From NCBI GenBank assembly GCA_018815245.1, contig JAHIXK010000015.1, positions 1-64,000 on the forward strand: a stretch of 64,000 nucleotides of DNA, given 5' to 3'. Below are positions 47,949 to 56,532 of the stretch, one piece after another (the first letter of the stretch is position 1; every line of letters begins with the position of its first letter). Source of the DNA: Gammaproteobacteria bacterium (lineage in GTDB: Bacteria; Pseudomonadota; Gammaproteobacteria; Burkholderiales; Burkholderiaceae_B). Under the pieces are notes generated by a model. It was given only the letters and a program-made list of their open reading frames with translations, had not been told where the DNA came from and searched no databases. The position numbers were made by a program, and so were the translations under genes.

Positions 47949-48472
47949 TGCGATTCCCATGGGTTGATGTAGCCAGCCTGATTGCCCAGAATGAAGTCGC
48001 ACAGTTCTCTAGCAGCACCGTCGCCGGCTGGGCGGGTGTTGATCCAGTTGGCAATTTTCTTCATGGCCGCTGGCGATTGCGGTGTGGTGGCGGCCAGTGC
48101 CACGTGCTGAAGCACGGGGTAATCGGGCCAGTCGTCGCCGAAAAATCCACATTCGTGCCACTCCAGGCCCAGCGATTGGCGAATGCCATCGTAAGCTTGA
48201 AGCTTGGTTTTGCAACCCTGCACCAGTTGGTAAATGCCCAAGTCTTTGGCGCGTTTCTCGACAATGGTACTTGACCGTGCCGTGATCCACACCACTTTTA
48301 TACCGTGGTCCATCAACAGGCGAAGGCCTTGGCCATCGAATACGCTGAAGCGTTTCATGACTTCGCCATCGTTGCCGAAATAAAGCCCGCCATCGGTTAG
48401 CGTGCCATCCACATCGAAGCCCATCAGCCTGATTTGACCTGCTGCCTGTTTCGCATCGGGTTTCACATCCAT
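47945..48472 (-). CDS. kdsC: 3-deoxy-D-manno-octulosonate 8-phosphate phosphatase
   Basis: Releases phosphate in Kdo synthesis. A 175-residue HAD phosphatase of the capless C0 type: motif I GFDVDGTLTDGGLYF, motif II WITARSS, and motif III GFFGDDWPDYPVL (usually GDDxxD). Its ATG overlaps the kdsD stop. Kdo synthesis and LPS transport are joined in one operon. Confidence 0.95.
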   Translation of the reverse strand: MDVKPDAKQAAGQIRLMGFDVDGTLTDGGLYFGNDGEVMKRFSVFDGQGLRLLMDHGIKVVWITARSSTIVEKRAKDLGIYQLVQGCKTKLQAYDGIRQSLGLEWHECGFFGDDWPDYPVLQHVALAATTPQSPAAMKKIANWINTRPAGDGAARELCDFILGNQAGYINPWESQ

Positions 48473-49464
48473 CACACCACCTTCGCTTCAAACAGGTCGT
48501 GAAAGTTCAGGGCGCCCACGATGTACCCTTGTTTGTCGGTGACAACCACCTGGCTAATGTGGCACACCTCCATCATGCGGACGGCCTCCACAGCCAGTTT
48601 TTCTGGAGCAATGCACTTTGGCGCGGCGTTCATGACTTCGCTGACCAGCAGGCCACGAAGATCCAGACCCTGTTCGATCAGGCGACGCAAATCGCCGTCG
48701 GTGAATATACCCAGCAACTTGTTGTCCGGGCCCGCCACGGCGGTCATGCCCAAGCCTTTCCGGGTGATTTCCAGAATGGCGCTGGATATGCTGGCCGAAG
48801 GGGCCACTGTTGGAATGCGTTCGCCCTTGCGCATGACATCACTGACATGGGTCAGCAACTTGCGACCCAGGCTGCCACCGGGGTGCGACAAGGCAAAGTC
48901 TTCTTCGCTGAAGCCGCGCGCTTTCAAGACCACCACAGCCAATGCGTCGCCCAGTGCCAAGGCGGCGGTGGTGCTGGCGGTGGGGGCAAGGTTCAATGGG
49001 CAGGCTTCTTTCTCAACACCACAGTCAAGTACCAGATCAGCCTGACGGGCCAGCGCCGAATCCAGCTTGCCGGTCATGGCGACAATTTTTGCACCCCGCC
49101 GTGTAATGGCTGGCAAAACGGCAACCAGTTCTTCGGTATTGCCCGAATTGGACAGGGCGATGACCACGTCTTCGGGGGTGATCATGCCCAAATCGCCATG
49201 CGAGGCTTCGGTGGCATGCACAAAGAAAGAGGGGGTGCCGGTGCTGGCAAAGGTGGCGGCAATTTTTTTGGCAATCAAGCCAGACTTGCCCACGCCGATC
49301 AGTATGACCCGGCCTTTGCAGTTCAAAATTGCGTTTGCAGCTTCACTGAATTGGTCATTCAGTCGCTCAGACAAAGCGGATACTGCCTGCGCTTCAATGG
49401 CCAGTGCTTCTCTGGCCATGGCCAGAAAATCATGATTGTCTATATTCGACGGCGTTTGTGACAT
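48472..49464 (-). CDS. kdsD: D-arabinose 5-phosphate isomerase
   Basis: First step of Kdo synthesis. The 330-residue protein has an N-terminal SIS domain (GVGKSGLIAKKIAATFASTGTPSFFVHATEASHGDLGM), the FALSHPGGSLGR motif, and two C-terminal CBS domains from about 205. First gene of kdsD-kdsC-lptC-lptA-lptB-rpoN-hpf, divergent from the antiporter gene. Confidence 0.96.
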   Translation of the reverse strand: MSQTPSNIDNHDFLAMAREALAIEAQAVSALSERLNDQFSEAANAILNCKGRVILIGVGKSGLIAKKIAATFASTGTPSFFVHATEASHGDLGMITPEDVVIALSNSGNTEELVAVLPAITRRGAKIVAMTGKLDSALARQADLVLDCGVEKEACPLNLAPTASTTAALALGDALAVVVLKARGFSEEDFALSHPGGSLGRKLLTHVSDVMRKGERIPTVAPSASISSAILEITRKGLGMTAVAGPDNKLLGIFTDGDLRRLIEQGLDLRGLLVSEVMNAAPKCIAPEKLAVEAVRMMEVCHISQVVVTDKQGYIVGALNFHDLFEAKVV

Positions 49465-49570
49465 ATTAGACCCTGATAGACTTAAGCATTAAAGGTGCTT
49501 GAGACTGTTCGCTTTTCAGGGCAGTATAGCAAAGCGCGTGCCAATTCTCTTCACTTCTTAAGCATTAAAC

Positions 49571-51571
49571 GTGCCTAACGCTCTAGAGCTTTCTCTGATT
49601 CTTATGCTGATCGCCGTTTTGGCGGTTTCGCTCTTCCGACACTGGAAGTTGCCTGCCATGCTGGGCTATCTGTTTGCGGGCACATTAATTGGCCCCAATT
49701 CGCTGGGCATCGTGCCCGATTCACCGGAAACCCGACACCTTGCCGAGTTTGGCGTGGTGTTTCTGATGTTTTCCATCGGCCTTGAATTCAGTTTGCCCAA
49801 ATTGCATGCCATGCGCCGGGTGGTCTTCGGGCTGGGGCTTGCGCAGGTCAGCTTGACCATGCTGGGGGTAATGGCGCTTGGGGTATTGGCGGGCTATTTT
49901 TTCAATGTGCCTTTCAGTACGGCTTTTGTATTGGCGGGCGCAGCAGCCATGTCGTCCACGGCGATTGCCAGCAAATTGTTGTCGGAAAGGCTCGAGCTTG
50001 ATTCGCCGCATGGCCGGCAGGTCATGGGCATTTTGCTGTTTCAGGATTTGGCTGTGGTGCCGCTGCTGATCATTATTCCAGCTTTGGGGCAAAGCGCGGA
50101 AAACCTGACCTTGACATTGAGTGTGGCTTTGGTGAAGGCCGCTTTGGTGTTGGGTTTGATGTTGGTGTTTGGTCAGCGCATGATGAACTGGTGGATGACC
50201 TTTGTTGCCCGCAGCAAGTCGCAAGAATTGTTCGTGCTCAATGTGCTGCTGATTGTTTTGGGGTTGGCCTGGCTGACTGAGCTGGCGGAACTGTCCTTGG
50301 CTTTGGGCGCATTCGTGGCAGGTATTCTGATTGCGGAAACGCAGTACAAGCACCAAGTGGAAGAGGACATCAAACCGTTCCGTGATGTGCTGTTGGGCTT
50401 GTTTTTTGTGACCACCGGCATGCTGCTCAATCCGCAGGTGGTATTGGAAAACTGGTATTGGGTGCTCGGGTTGGCAGTGTTCCCTGTGTTGGCCAAACTG
50501 ATTTTGATTGCGGTGCTGGCCCGAATTTTCGGCGCGAACACCGGCACTGCCATGCGAACTGGTATTTACCTTGCCCAGGCGGGTGAGTTTGGTTTTGTGT
50601 TGTTGGCCAATACCGGATCGGCTGGTTTTGGTTTGGTGCCCGATCCCTGGCTGCAAACCATTACGGCCAGCATGGTGCTGTCGATGCTGGCCGCGCCATT
50701 CATGATTCAACACGCGGATCGAATTGTGTTGCGTTTCTCAAGCCAGGAGTGGTTGCAAAAGTCGCTGGAGTTGCACCAGATCGCCCAAAAAAGCCTGGCT
50801 ACCAACAAGCACGTGCTTATTTGCGGTTTTGGGCGCAGTGGCCAACATCTGGCACGTTTGCTGGGCAGGGAAGACCTGGACTACGTGGCGCTGGACCTGG
50901 ACCCGGACCGAATTCGAGAGGCCACCGCAGCAGGCGATTCAGTGGTGTTTGGTGATGCGGCCAAGCGTGAAACCCTTGTGGCGGCAGGTTTGTTGCGGGC
51001 CTCGTGTGTGGTTGTTACGTTTGCAGAATTCAAGTCGGCTGAAAAAGTGTTGTTGACTGTTCGCGCCTTGGCGCCGAACGTGCCCGTGGTGGTTCGCACT
51101 TATGATGAAAGTGATCTGGAGCGGCTGACTGCGGCAGGTGCCACCGAGGTTGTGCCTGAAATTCTCGAAGGCAGTTTGATGTTGGGTTCGCAGGCGCTGA
51201 TGCTGCTCGGCGTTCCGGTTTCTCGCGTGGTCAAGCAGATTCGGGCCATCCGCGAATCACGCTACCAAATGTTTCGGGGCGTTTTTCGGGGTGTGGACGA
51301 TGAAGCCGACACACCAGAGAATCAGTGGGTTCGTTTGCACTCCGTGTTTGTTGAGCCGGGCGCAAGTGGTGTGGGCAAAAGCCTGGCTGAATTGGGTATT
51401 CTGGATTTGGAAATAGAAGTGTGCGCCATTCGACGGCGCGGTATTCGGGGTGGCGACCCATCGCCCGACACGCAATTGGAATCGGGCGACATTCTGGTGT
51501 TGAAGGGGCAGCCCGATTCATTGAGTTTGGCCGAAGCAATTATTCTTGGGCGAACTGTTACTGGTCGATAG
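49571..51571 (+). CDS. CPA2-family monovalent cation:proton antiporter (Kef-type)
   Basis: A 666-residue inner-membrane protein. About twelve membrane segments span residues 5-385 (GYLFAGTLIGPNSLGIV, EFGVVFLMFSIGLEFSLPKL, the ion site LFQDLAVVPLLIIIP). Then follow a TrkA-N nucleotide-binding domain (LICGFGRSGQHLARLLGRED at about 417) and a TrkA-C domain at the end. Probably exports K+ or Na+ in exchange for H+, gated by a nucleotide or thiol ligand. Start GTG. The gene is commonly found divergent from kdsD in this group. Confidence 0.9.
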   Translation: MPNALELSLILMLIAVLAVSLFRHWKLPAMLGYLFAGTLIGPNSLGIVPDSPETRHLAEFGVVFLMFSIGLEFSLPKLHAMRRVVFGLGLAQVSLTMLGVMALGVLAGYFFNVPFSTAFVLAGAAAMSSTAIASKLLSERLELDSPHGRQVMGILLFQDLAVVPLLIIIPALGQSAENLTLTLSVALVKAALVLGLMLVFGQRMMNWWMTFVARSKSQELFVLNVLLIVLGLAWLTELAELSLALGAFVAGILIAETQYKHQVEEDIKPFRDVLLGLFFVTTGMLLNPQVVLENWYWVLGLAVFPVLAKLILIAVLARIFGANTGTAMRTGIYLAQAGEFGFVLLANTGSAGFGLVPDPWLQTITASMVLSMLAAPFMIQHADRIVLRFSSQEWLQKSLELHQIAQKSLATNKHVLICGFGRSGQHLARLLGREDLDYVALDLDPDRIREATAAGDSVVFGDAAKRETLVAAGLLRASCVVVTFAEFKSAEKVLLTVRALAPNVPVVVRTYDESDLERLTAAGATEVVPEILEGSLMLGSQALMLLGVPVSRVVKQIRAIRESRYQMFRGVFRGVDDEADTPENQWVRLHSVFVEPGASGVGKSLAELGILDLEIEVCAIRRRGIRGGDPSPDTQLESGDILVLKGQPDSLSLAEAIILGRTVTGR

Positions 51572-51575
51572 GTGT

Positions 51576-52211
51576 TTAGCGAAGAACGTAAAGTGCCGCG
51601 CAGGGTTGACCATTGGATTCATCCCATTGGCCGTCTTCGGTTGTACAAAATGCCTCTTCGCCGCCAAGTACCTGCACAGCGCCACGCAAGGGGTTGCCGT
51701 CATCCAGTTTGCGGTCAATTTCAGCAAGCTGACTGACTGCAATTGCTTCCCCCAACAGCAAGGTCATTGCGTTTTCTCGCGAGTTGGCACCTTGAAATGT
51801 GTTGCTGAGCAGGTAGTGACTGCTGAACTGGTTTTCCATTGAACTGGCCGGTGTGCAGTTGCCCGATGCGTCAGCACCCGCCTGGAATTCACCCTGAATA
51901 AATCCTGACAGTTGAAGGTGTGTAAATACATTGCATGTTTCATCGCCTTCAATCAGTCCGTTTCCGTCCCCACCTGCGCTGGACAAACCCGCGGCGGCTG
52001 CTGCAATGAAGTCGCCGGGCAGGGCGGAATAACGGGCCTGAAATGCTGAAATTGCAGTTTCAAGGTTTGCAATGTCGGTAACTGTTGCCTGCACGCGGGC
52101 GCTGTTCAATAATTCGCGGCCCTTGAGCACGCCGCCTGCCAGTATGGCGACAACGGCGAGTGCAATGGCCAGTTCGAGCAATGAAAATCCGTGTTGTGGG
52201 TGTTGTTTCAA
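51576..52211 (-). CDS. Prepilin-like protein (candidate major pilin)
   Basis: A 211-residue type IV prepilin-like protein with the class III leader and cleavage site HG-FSLLE near residue 8, followed by a hydrophobic helix (LAIALAVVAILAGGVL). The body (NLETAISAFQARYSALPGDF...GDGNGLIEGDE) is the typical pseudopilin/pilin type, with cysteine pairs that could form disulfides. Its TTG start at 52211 overlaps the upstream stop and is preceded by AGGAGA. As the shortest of the three and the one with the best GFSLLE consensus, it is the best candidate for the main subunit. Confidence 0.82.
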   Translation of the reverse strand: MKQHPQHGFSLLELAIALAVVAILAGGVLKGRELLNSARVQATVTDIANLETAISAFQARYSALPGDFIAAAAAGLSSAGGDGNGLIEGDETCNVFTHLQLSGFIQGEFQAGADASGNCTPASSMENQFSSHYLLSNTFQGANSRENAMTLLLGEAIAVSQLAEIDRKLDDGNPLRGAVQVLGGEEAFCTTEDGQWDESNGQPCAALYVLR

Positions 52212-52981
52212 TTTGATTCTCCTGAATAAGCAATTGGGTCGAGCGCACCACGTTTCATCCAAAGCCAGTTCATTCGTTCAAATGAAATCCAGACCGGGTT
52301 TTGCGCTGTTTGCTCGGGATCGATAAAAAATTGTTGAAAGCGGTTTTGGTTAATACCGTTGCCGTCTGTGCCGTTGTTGGTCAACACTGGATAAGCGACC
52401 CACACTGCAGTGGGGCTAAGTAGTGTGTGTTCACCACAACCATGTTCCGTGTTGGCGGGCAGTGTCTGGCCTGCAATGCTTTGGCACAGGTGAATGGCGG
52501 GCAAGGGCCCGGTGCCCACGCCGTGGTTGATCGTGAATGGGGCCATCACTATTTCGGCCAGTTGTTGTGGGCTTAGTTGTTCAAAAGGCTGGGTGGAAAC
52601 CAAGGTGTTTTGTGCTGGTTCACCTGCACTTTCAAGCGTGGCCACGGCCATTTTCCACTTGCCGGAAAGCCCCCAGGTGCTCAGCGTGGCGTTGGGAAGC
52701 CAGCCTTCGGGTCGGGTGCACGCGTCACCGGCTCTGGATTCGTGTCCGCCAGCCTGCAAAGCGGGGCATGGCAAGCGGCCTGTGGCCAGAACAAAACCCT
52801 CAACTGCTTCAACTATTTTCTGTTTGCTGGCCAGGTCGTGTGTTAAGCGGTTTTTATGTTGCTGACCAGCAAGCAAATTCAATATGGGGCCGAGAATGAT
52901 GGCCAGCACCACAATAACGAGTGCAATTTCAATCAGCATGAAGCCTGCTGTATGTGGCCCGGAATTGCGAGGTCTGTTCAT
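52208..52981 (-). CDS. Prepilin-like protein with LPCPA motif
   Basis: A 257-residue protein with leader and cleavage site AG-FMLIE at about residue 14, then a hydrophobic helix (IALVIVVLAIILGPILNLLAG). After the helix it has GFVLATGRLPCPA, a motif shared with the next protein of the operon and seen in minor pilin-like proteins. The C-terminal domain is large. Probably a minor pilin or a tip protein. Confidence 0.78.
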   Translation of the reverse strand: MNRPRNSGPHTAGFMLIEIALVIVVLAIILGPILNLLAGQQHKNRLTHDLASKQKIVEAVEGFVLATGRLPCPALQAGGHESRAGDACTRPEGWLPNATLSTWGLSGKWKMAVATLESAGEPAQNTLVSTQPFEQLSPQQLAEIVMAPFTINHGVGTGPLPAIHLCQSIAGQTLPANTEHGCGEHTLLSPTAVWVAYPVLTNNGTDGNGINQNRFQQFFIDPEQTAQNPVWISFERMNWLWMKRGALDPIAYSGESN

Positions 52982-54054
52982 GGTTGCACCTGATTCACCA
53001 CCATGCTGTGGTCAGGCGAATGGGTAATTTGGAAGTTTGCAAGGTCCGCCTTGGTGTTGTCTGGCCAGGAAAAATCGCAGGTGCATGCCGTGCTGTTGGC
53101 ACTTAAGGGGCATTCTTGCCGTTGGGTGGGGCGACACGATTTGTTGCTGGCTGCCACCGGTTCAAAACGACTGACCGGCCATCGGCTTTTCAGCGATGCG
53201 GGGCCGGCAAATATGCAAGGCGATTCAGGGGTGCTGGTGCAGGTGGCTTGTTCGCTTGAAGTGGAGACCCATTGCCCTGAGGCGTCGCAGGTGCAGGTGC
53301 ATTTTGTTTTTGTACACCTGCAGGCGCAGTTTGAATTCACCGGCGTGTACGTGTTGCTTTTTCCTGGCGTCTCAATCAGATTTTCGTGGGGCGGATTGTT
53401 TGTGTTGCTCAGTGTGTCCCGAAGCAAATGGATTTGTGCATTCGCCATGTGGGCGCGCAGTTCGTTCACGCGGATCAGCATGTACGGTGGCGTGACATCG
53501 TAGTGATGTTCGCCTGTGTTTTGAATTGCTTGTGCAACCACTGCAACAATGTTTTCTTCGATGCGGTTGTGTTGCGCGGGGATGCGAATTTGCATGGCGG
53601 GTTTTGAGTAATCAACCCAGCGGCTCCACCCCAATGCGTTGGGTTGCAATAATTGGGCGGAAACAGCGTATTGCCAATTCTTGCTGGCAGAAGGCTGCAA
53701 TTCATGTTTGCCCGCGCTGATGCCCTGGTTCAAGTAATTGATGCCAGTTTTGCTGTGAAGTGGCAAGTAAGCCCACGGCTTTGCCAGGCAGGTGGTTTGT
53801 GGTGGGCCTTCTGGAATGGTGGCCGGGCAGGGCAGATGACCCAAATGACTTTGACTGTGAATGCCCTGGTTGGCTGCGAAACCCAGCAGGCCTGAACGAA
53901 TGTGATCAAGGATCTGGCTTTGCCGGGCTTGTTGTTCAAGCTGTAGTGCGTGCTGGTGCGTGCCAGATTCAGCTATTTTTGAGGTAACAAAACCAGCCAG
54001 CATTACCAGCACAAGCACCACGAGAAAGGCATACCCTTTGTGGTTCGCGCGCAT
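52978..54054 (-). CDS. Large prepilin-like protein with a cysteine-rich segment
   Basis: About 358 residues. An N-terminal hydrophobic helix follows a short basic leader (MRANHKG-YAFLVVLVLVMLAGF), where Y replaces the usual F at +1. It carries the LGHLPCPA motif seen in the neighbour, a long middle part, then an unusual cluster CACRCTKTKCTCTCD near residue 245, more cysteines, and CTCDFSW near the end. The function is probably that of a minor pilin or tip adhesin. Start uncertain: ATG 54054, TTG 54060 and GTG 54069 are in frame. Confidence 0.65.
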   Translation of the reverse strand: MRANHKGYAFLVVLVLVMLAGFVTSKIAESGTHQHALQLEQQARQSQILDHIRSGLLGFAANQGIHSQSHLGHLPCPATIPEGPPQTTCLAKPWAYLPLHSKTGINYLNQGISAGKHELQPSASKNWQYAVSAQLLQPNALGWSRWVDYSKPAMQIRIPAQHNRIEENIVAVVAQAIQNTGEHHYDVTPPYMLIRVNELRAHMANAQIHLLRDTLSNTNNPPHENLIETPGKSNTYTPVNSNCACRCTKTKCTCTCDASGQWVSTSSEQATCTSTPESPCIFAGPASLKSRWPVSRFEPVAASNKSCRPTQRQECPLSANSTACTCDFSWPDNTKADLANFQITHSPDHSMVVNQVQP

Positions 54055-54056
54055 GT

Positions 54057-54650
54057 TCAAGGAAGCCACCTTTTTGAAGCAGGATCAAAATGCCGGCGAC
54101 CTGATGGGGTATTGATCCAGCCGCTAACAGGAGTCGTATTTTTTTCTGCTGCGGCACGGTTGCCGTGTGTTTCGTTTTTTTTATTTGTGTGATGAGAAAT
54201 TTTCTCTGGTGCTACCAGCACATTCGAAGCGAATAGCGCGTTCTGGTTCGCGTTTTTTTCGGGCCTGTTGTTCTTCGTGTTCGAGCTGCCGGCGCATTGC
54301 ATTGAATACGGGGTTTGATCCAAATCTGGGCGGGTCTCAATGCGACAGTTTCCTGATACAGCCTCGGACGCATACAGCCAGTTGGAAAACGCATGCCACA
54401 TTTCAGTTTCACTTGAAAACAGTTGAACAATGGACACCGGTTTTTGTTGGTTTCCCACGTGTTTTGCGGGTGCCTGGATTGCATGACTGACCCGGTTTGG
54501 CTTGTATTTTTCCACCTGTTTTTTCATGGAAATGTTGTCAAAATACATGAATACAAATAAGCCAAGAAGCAGCAGGCAACAATCAATCAAGGGCCGCACG
54601 CAACGCATCCATCGAATACCCCGGACTGCAGCAACAGTGGATTGCTTCAT
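54057..54650 (-). CDS. Bitopic membrane protein of the pilus operon, function unknown
   Basis: A 197-residue protein with one N-terminal membrane segment (PLIDCCLLLLGLFVFMYF, about residues 20-37) and a periplasmic part rich in Asn, Lys and Ser, ending in SGWINTPSGRRHFDPASKRWLP. The position and topology suit an assembly component like PilP or MshK, but no family motif is visible. The ATG overlaps the upstream stop. Confidence 0.65.
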   Translation of the reverse strand: MKQSTVAAVRGIRWMRCVRPLIDCCLLLLGLFVFMYFDNISMKKQVEKYKPNRVSHAIQAPAKHVGNQQKPVSIVQLFSSETEMWHAFSNWLYASEAVSGNCRIETRPDLDQTPYSMQCAGSSNTKNNRPEKNANQNALFASNVLVAPEKISHHTNKKNETHGNRAAAEKNTTPVSGWINTPSGRRHFDPASKRWLP

Positions 54651-55507
54651 GGTGCAAGTGGTGCGGCGCTGCACGTTGCATGTGTAGATGATTCAAGAGA
54701 GCACCCTTTTGGCACACGTTTGCGTTCCCTGTTCAGTTGCACCGTGGTGTTGATATGCCCATTGCCGTGCCAGTGAATATTGAGTGCGTTCAGGTTTGCG
54801 CGATTGCCTTTGCCGAATTTACTGATCTGATTTGACCATTGGTCCAGTGAAAGAGGTGTGGCGTTGGTTTGCGCTTTGTTGGCCGTTTGTTGAATGTGTT
54901 GACGTGTCTGCTGTTCCTGTATTTTTATTTGCTGGTTTGAATGCAATTGCATCAGCAGTGCAGTGGTTAAGGTACTGGTCAGGGCGACCATGCGCAGTTG
55001 TTGGTATGTGGTGCAGGGTTTGCGCCACAAACCGACAAGAAGCTTCAGCGTTGTGATGCGTTTTCCAGCGCCGTTCTTTTGTTCTGTTACCCATTTTCCA
55101 AGGTGCTTTAATTCGTTGTCATTCACGCGCATCATGGGCGTTGCACGTGAGAAATGAGAGGATTTGCCGGTGGAAATAACCGTGATTGTTTGCCCCATGG
55201 ATGCAAGCGATTGTCGCTGACGTCGATGAACAGGAAGTTCTGGTATTTCAACAAGTCGCAGTGGGTCGTATTCAATGTTTGTCCAGTGGTACATGGCTGA
55301 ATGTTCTTCGCTATTTTTTGATGCGCCCAGATTCAGATAAACACGGGTGTCCGTCAGGGTGAAGCTGGACAGTGCTGCGGCGCTGCCCAGAAATGCATCA
55401 AATGGCAGGCTCATTTTTTCTTGCCATACGCCTTCTTGTTGCTGAAACAGCAAGGCATTGTTTTCGTGGATAACCCACACGTCGGCATTGGCGGAGATAT
55501 CTTTCAT
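54647..55507 (-). CDS. Bitopic pilus-assembly protein (PilN/PilO or GspL-like), tentative
   Basis: A 286-residue protein: a cytoplasmic part of about 165 residues, one membrane segment (LRMVALTSTLTTALLMQL) and a periplasmic coiled-coil start (QQIKIQEQQTRQHIQQTANKAQ) followed by a small domain. That layout matches the alignment proteins (PilM-N-O, GspL, MshI) linking the ATPase with the secretin. No sequence motif confirms which. The start overlaps the stop of the GspF-like gene. Confidence 0.6.
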   Translation of the reverse strand: MKDISANADVWVIHENNALLFQQQEGVWQEKMSLPFDAFLGSAAALSSFTLTDTRVYLNLGASKNSEEHSAMYHWTNIEYDPLRLVEIPELPVHRRQRQSLASMGQTITVISTGKSSHFSRATPMMRVNDNELKHLGKWVTEQKNGAGKRITTLKLLVGLWRKPCTTYQQLRMVALTSTLTTALLMQLHSNQQIKIQEQQTRQHIQQTANKAQTNATPLSLDQWSNQISKFGKGNRANLNALNIHWHGNGHINTTVQLNRERKRVPKGCSLESSTHATCSAAPLAP

Positions 55508-56532
55508 GACAGGCCTGTCAGGTTGCTGTAAAGCGGAGCCAAGGTAAATTGGTATGCCATGGCAAGCGCAAGTGCTGAAATGCTTAAAGCCAGTGGTGGC
55601 AGAATGTTTTGCAGGCGTTGTTGCGCGGTTCTTGCATGCATTTCATACACCTTTGAGGCCAGTAAAAAGCAGTGGGCCAGGTTGCCTGTTTGTTCGGCCA
55701 GTTGGCATTGTCGAATCAGGAATTGTGGCGCCTGGGCGTGTTGCATGGCCTGCACCAAGCTCATGCCCTGTTTCAGGTTTTTCTGAATGTGCGCTACCAG
55801 CAGGTTCAAGGTGTTTTGCATGCCGTGGTTCGGGTTAAGGCGACCTGGCAGCCTGCCCAACGGCATGGCGCGGTAACGCAGGCAGTGCATCAGGTCAATG
55901 CCCGCATTCAGTTCACACGCTATGACATGGTAAAAGTTGGATGCAAGCCAGGCCTTGTTGGGCAATAGAAACCGGGTGTGCAAGCCTGTTTTCTGTTTTC
56001 TGGAAAGGCGTATAAAAAGCAGTAAAAAAAATGCAATGCCGCCGCTAACAAGTAGCAGCTCCGCCATGCCAAACGTGGATTGGGTGTGGCCCACGTGCGG
56101 GCTGCTGACATGGTGCAGAAACACCCAGCAGCAAATGGCCATTGTCAACACCACGCCGGGGTAGATCAAACTTCTCGCCAGTGTTTGCGTGGCTGTACTG
56201 GTGGTGTGCCAGCGTTGTAGCTGTTCCTGCAAAGCAGTGCCCAGATCGCCGTTGGCCTGTGCGCACAGCAAAGCCACTTCCAGCGGCATTGGCAGGGTGC
56301 CACAGCTTGCCCGGAATGCGGTTTGCAGGTTTTGCCCGGCTTGAATAAAAACAGCCGTGCGTTGCAGTTTTTCATGCAGCAGTTTGCCTTGCCTGTTGCT
56401 GCATTGTAGTTCGCTGCTAAGAACAAGGGCATCAAGTACTGACATGCCGGATTGCAGCAATTCTGCCCACTGGCCCATCCATTCACGCCAGCTTGCTGCG
56501 CGTATTGTTTTCCTGAACAAGTTTGTTTTCAT
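55504..56532 (-). CDS. GspF/PilC-family inner-membrane platform protein
   Basis: A 342-residue protein with the tandem GspF-type domains: WAELLQSGMSVLDALVLSSE at about 18-37 and the repeat ELNAGIDLMHCLRYRA...NLKQGMSLVQAM later; hydrophobic segments lie at about 140-185 and at the end. It anchors the assembly ATPase and passes pilins into the growing fibre. Coupled to the ATPase gene by an ATGA overlap. Confidence 0.85.
   Translation of the reverse strand: MKTNLFRKTIRAASWREWMGQWAELLQSGMSVLDALVLSSELQCSNRQGKLLHEKLQRTAVFIQAGQNLQTAFRASCGTLPMPLEVALLCAQANGDLGTALQEQLQRWHTTSTATQTLARSLIYPGVVLTMAICCWVFLHHVSSPHVGHTQSTFGMAELLLVSGGIAFFLLLFIRLSRKQKTGLHTRFLLPNKAWLASNFYHVIACELNAGIDLMHCLRYRAMPLGRLPGRLNPNHGMQNTLNLLVAHIQKNLKQGMSLVQAMQHAQAPQFLIRQCQLAEQTGNLAHCFLLASKVYEMHARTAQQRLQNILPPLALSISALALAMAYQFTLAPLYSNLTGLS

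Noticed and set aside
48499-49461. A 320-codon open frame on the plus strand, rich in Gly, Gln and His
   Set aside because: It lies entirely opposite kdsD, whose motifs are complete; composition is that of an antisense shadow.
49721-50713. A 330-codon open frame on the minus strand, rich in His and Gln
   Set aside because: It is the antisense shadow of the antiporter gene, has low-complexity composition and no family signature.
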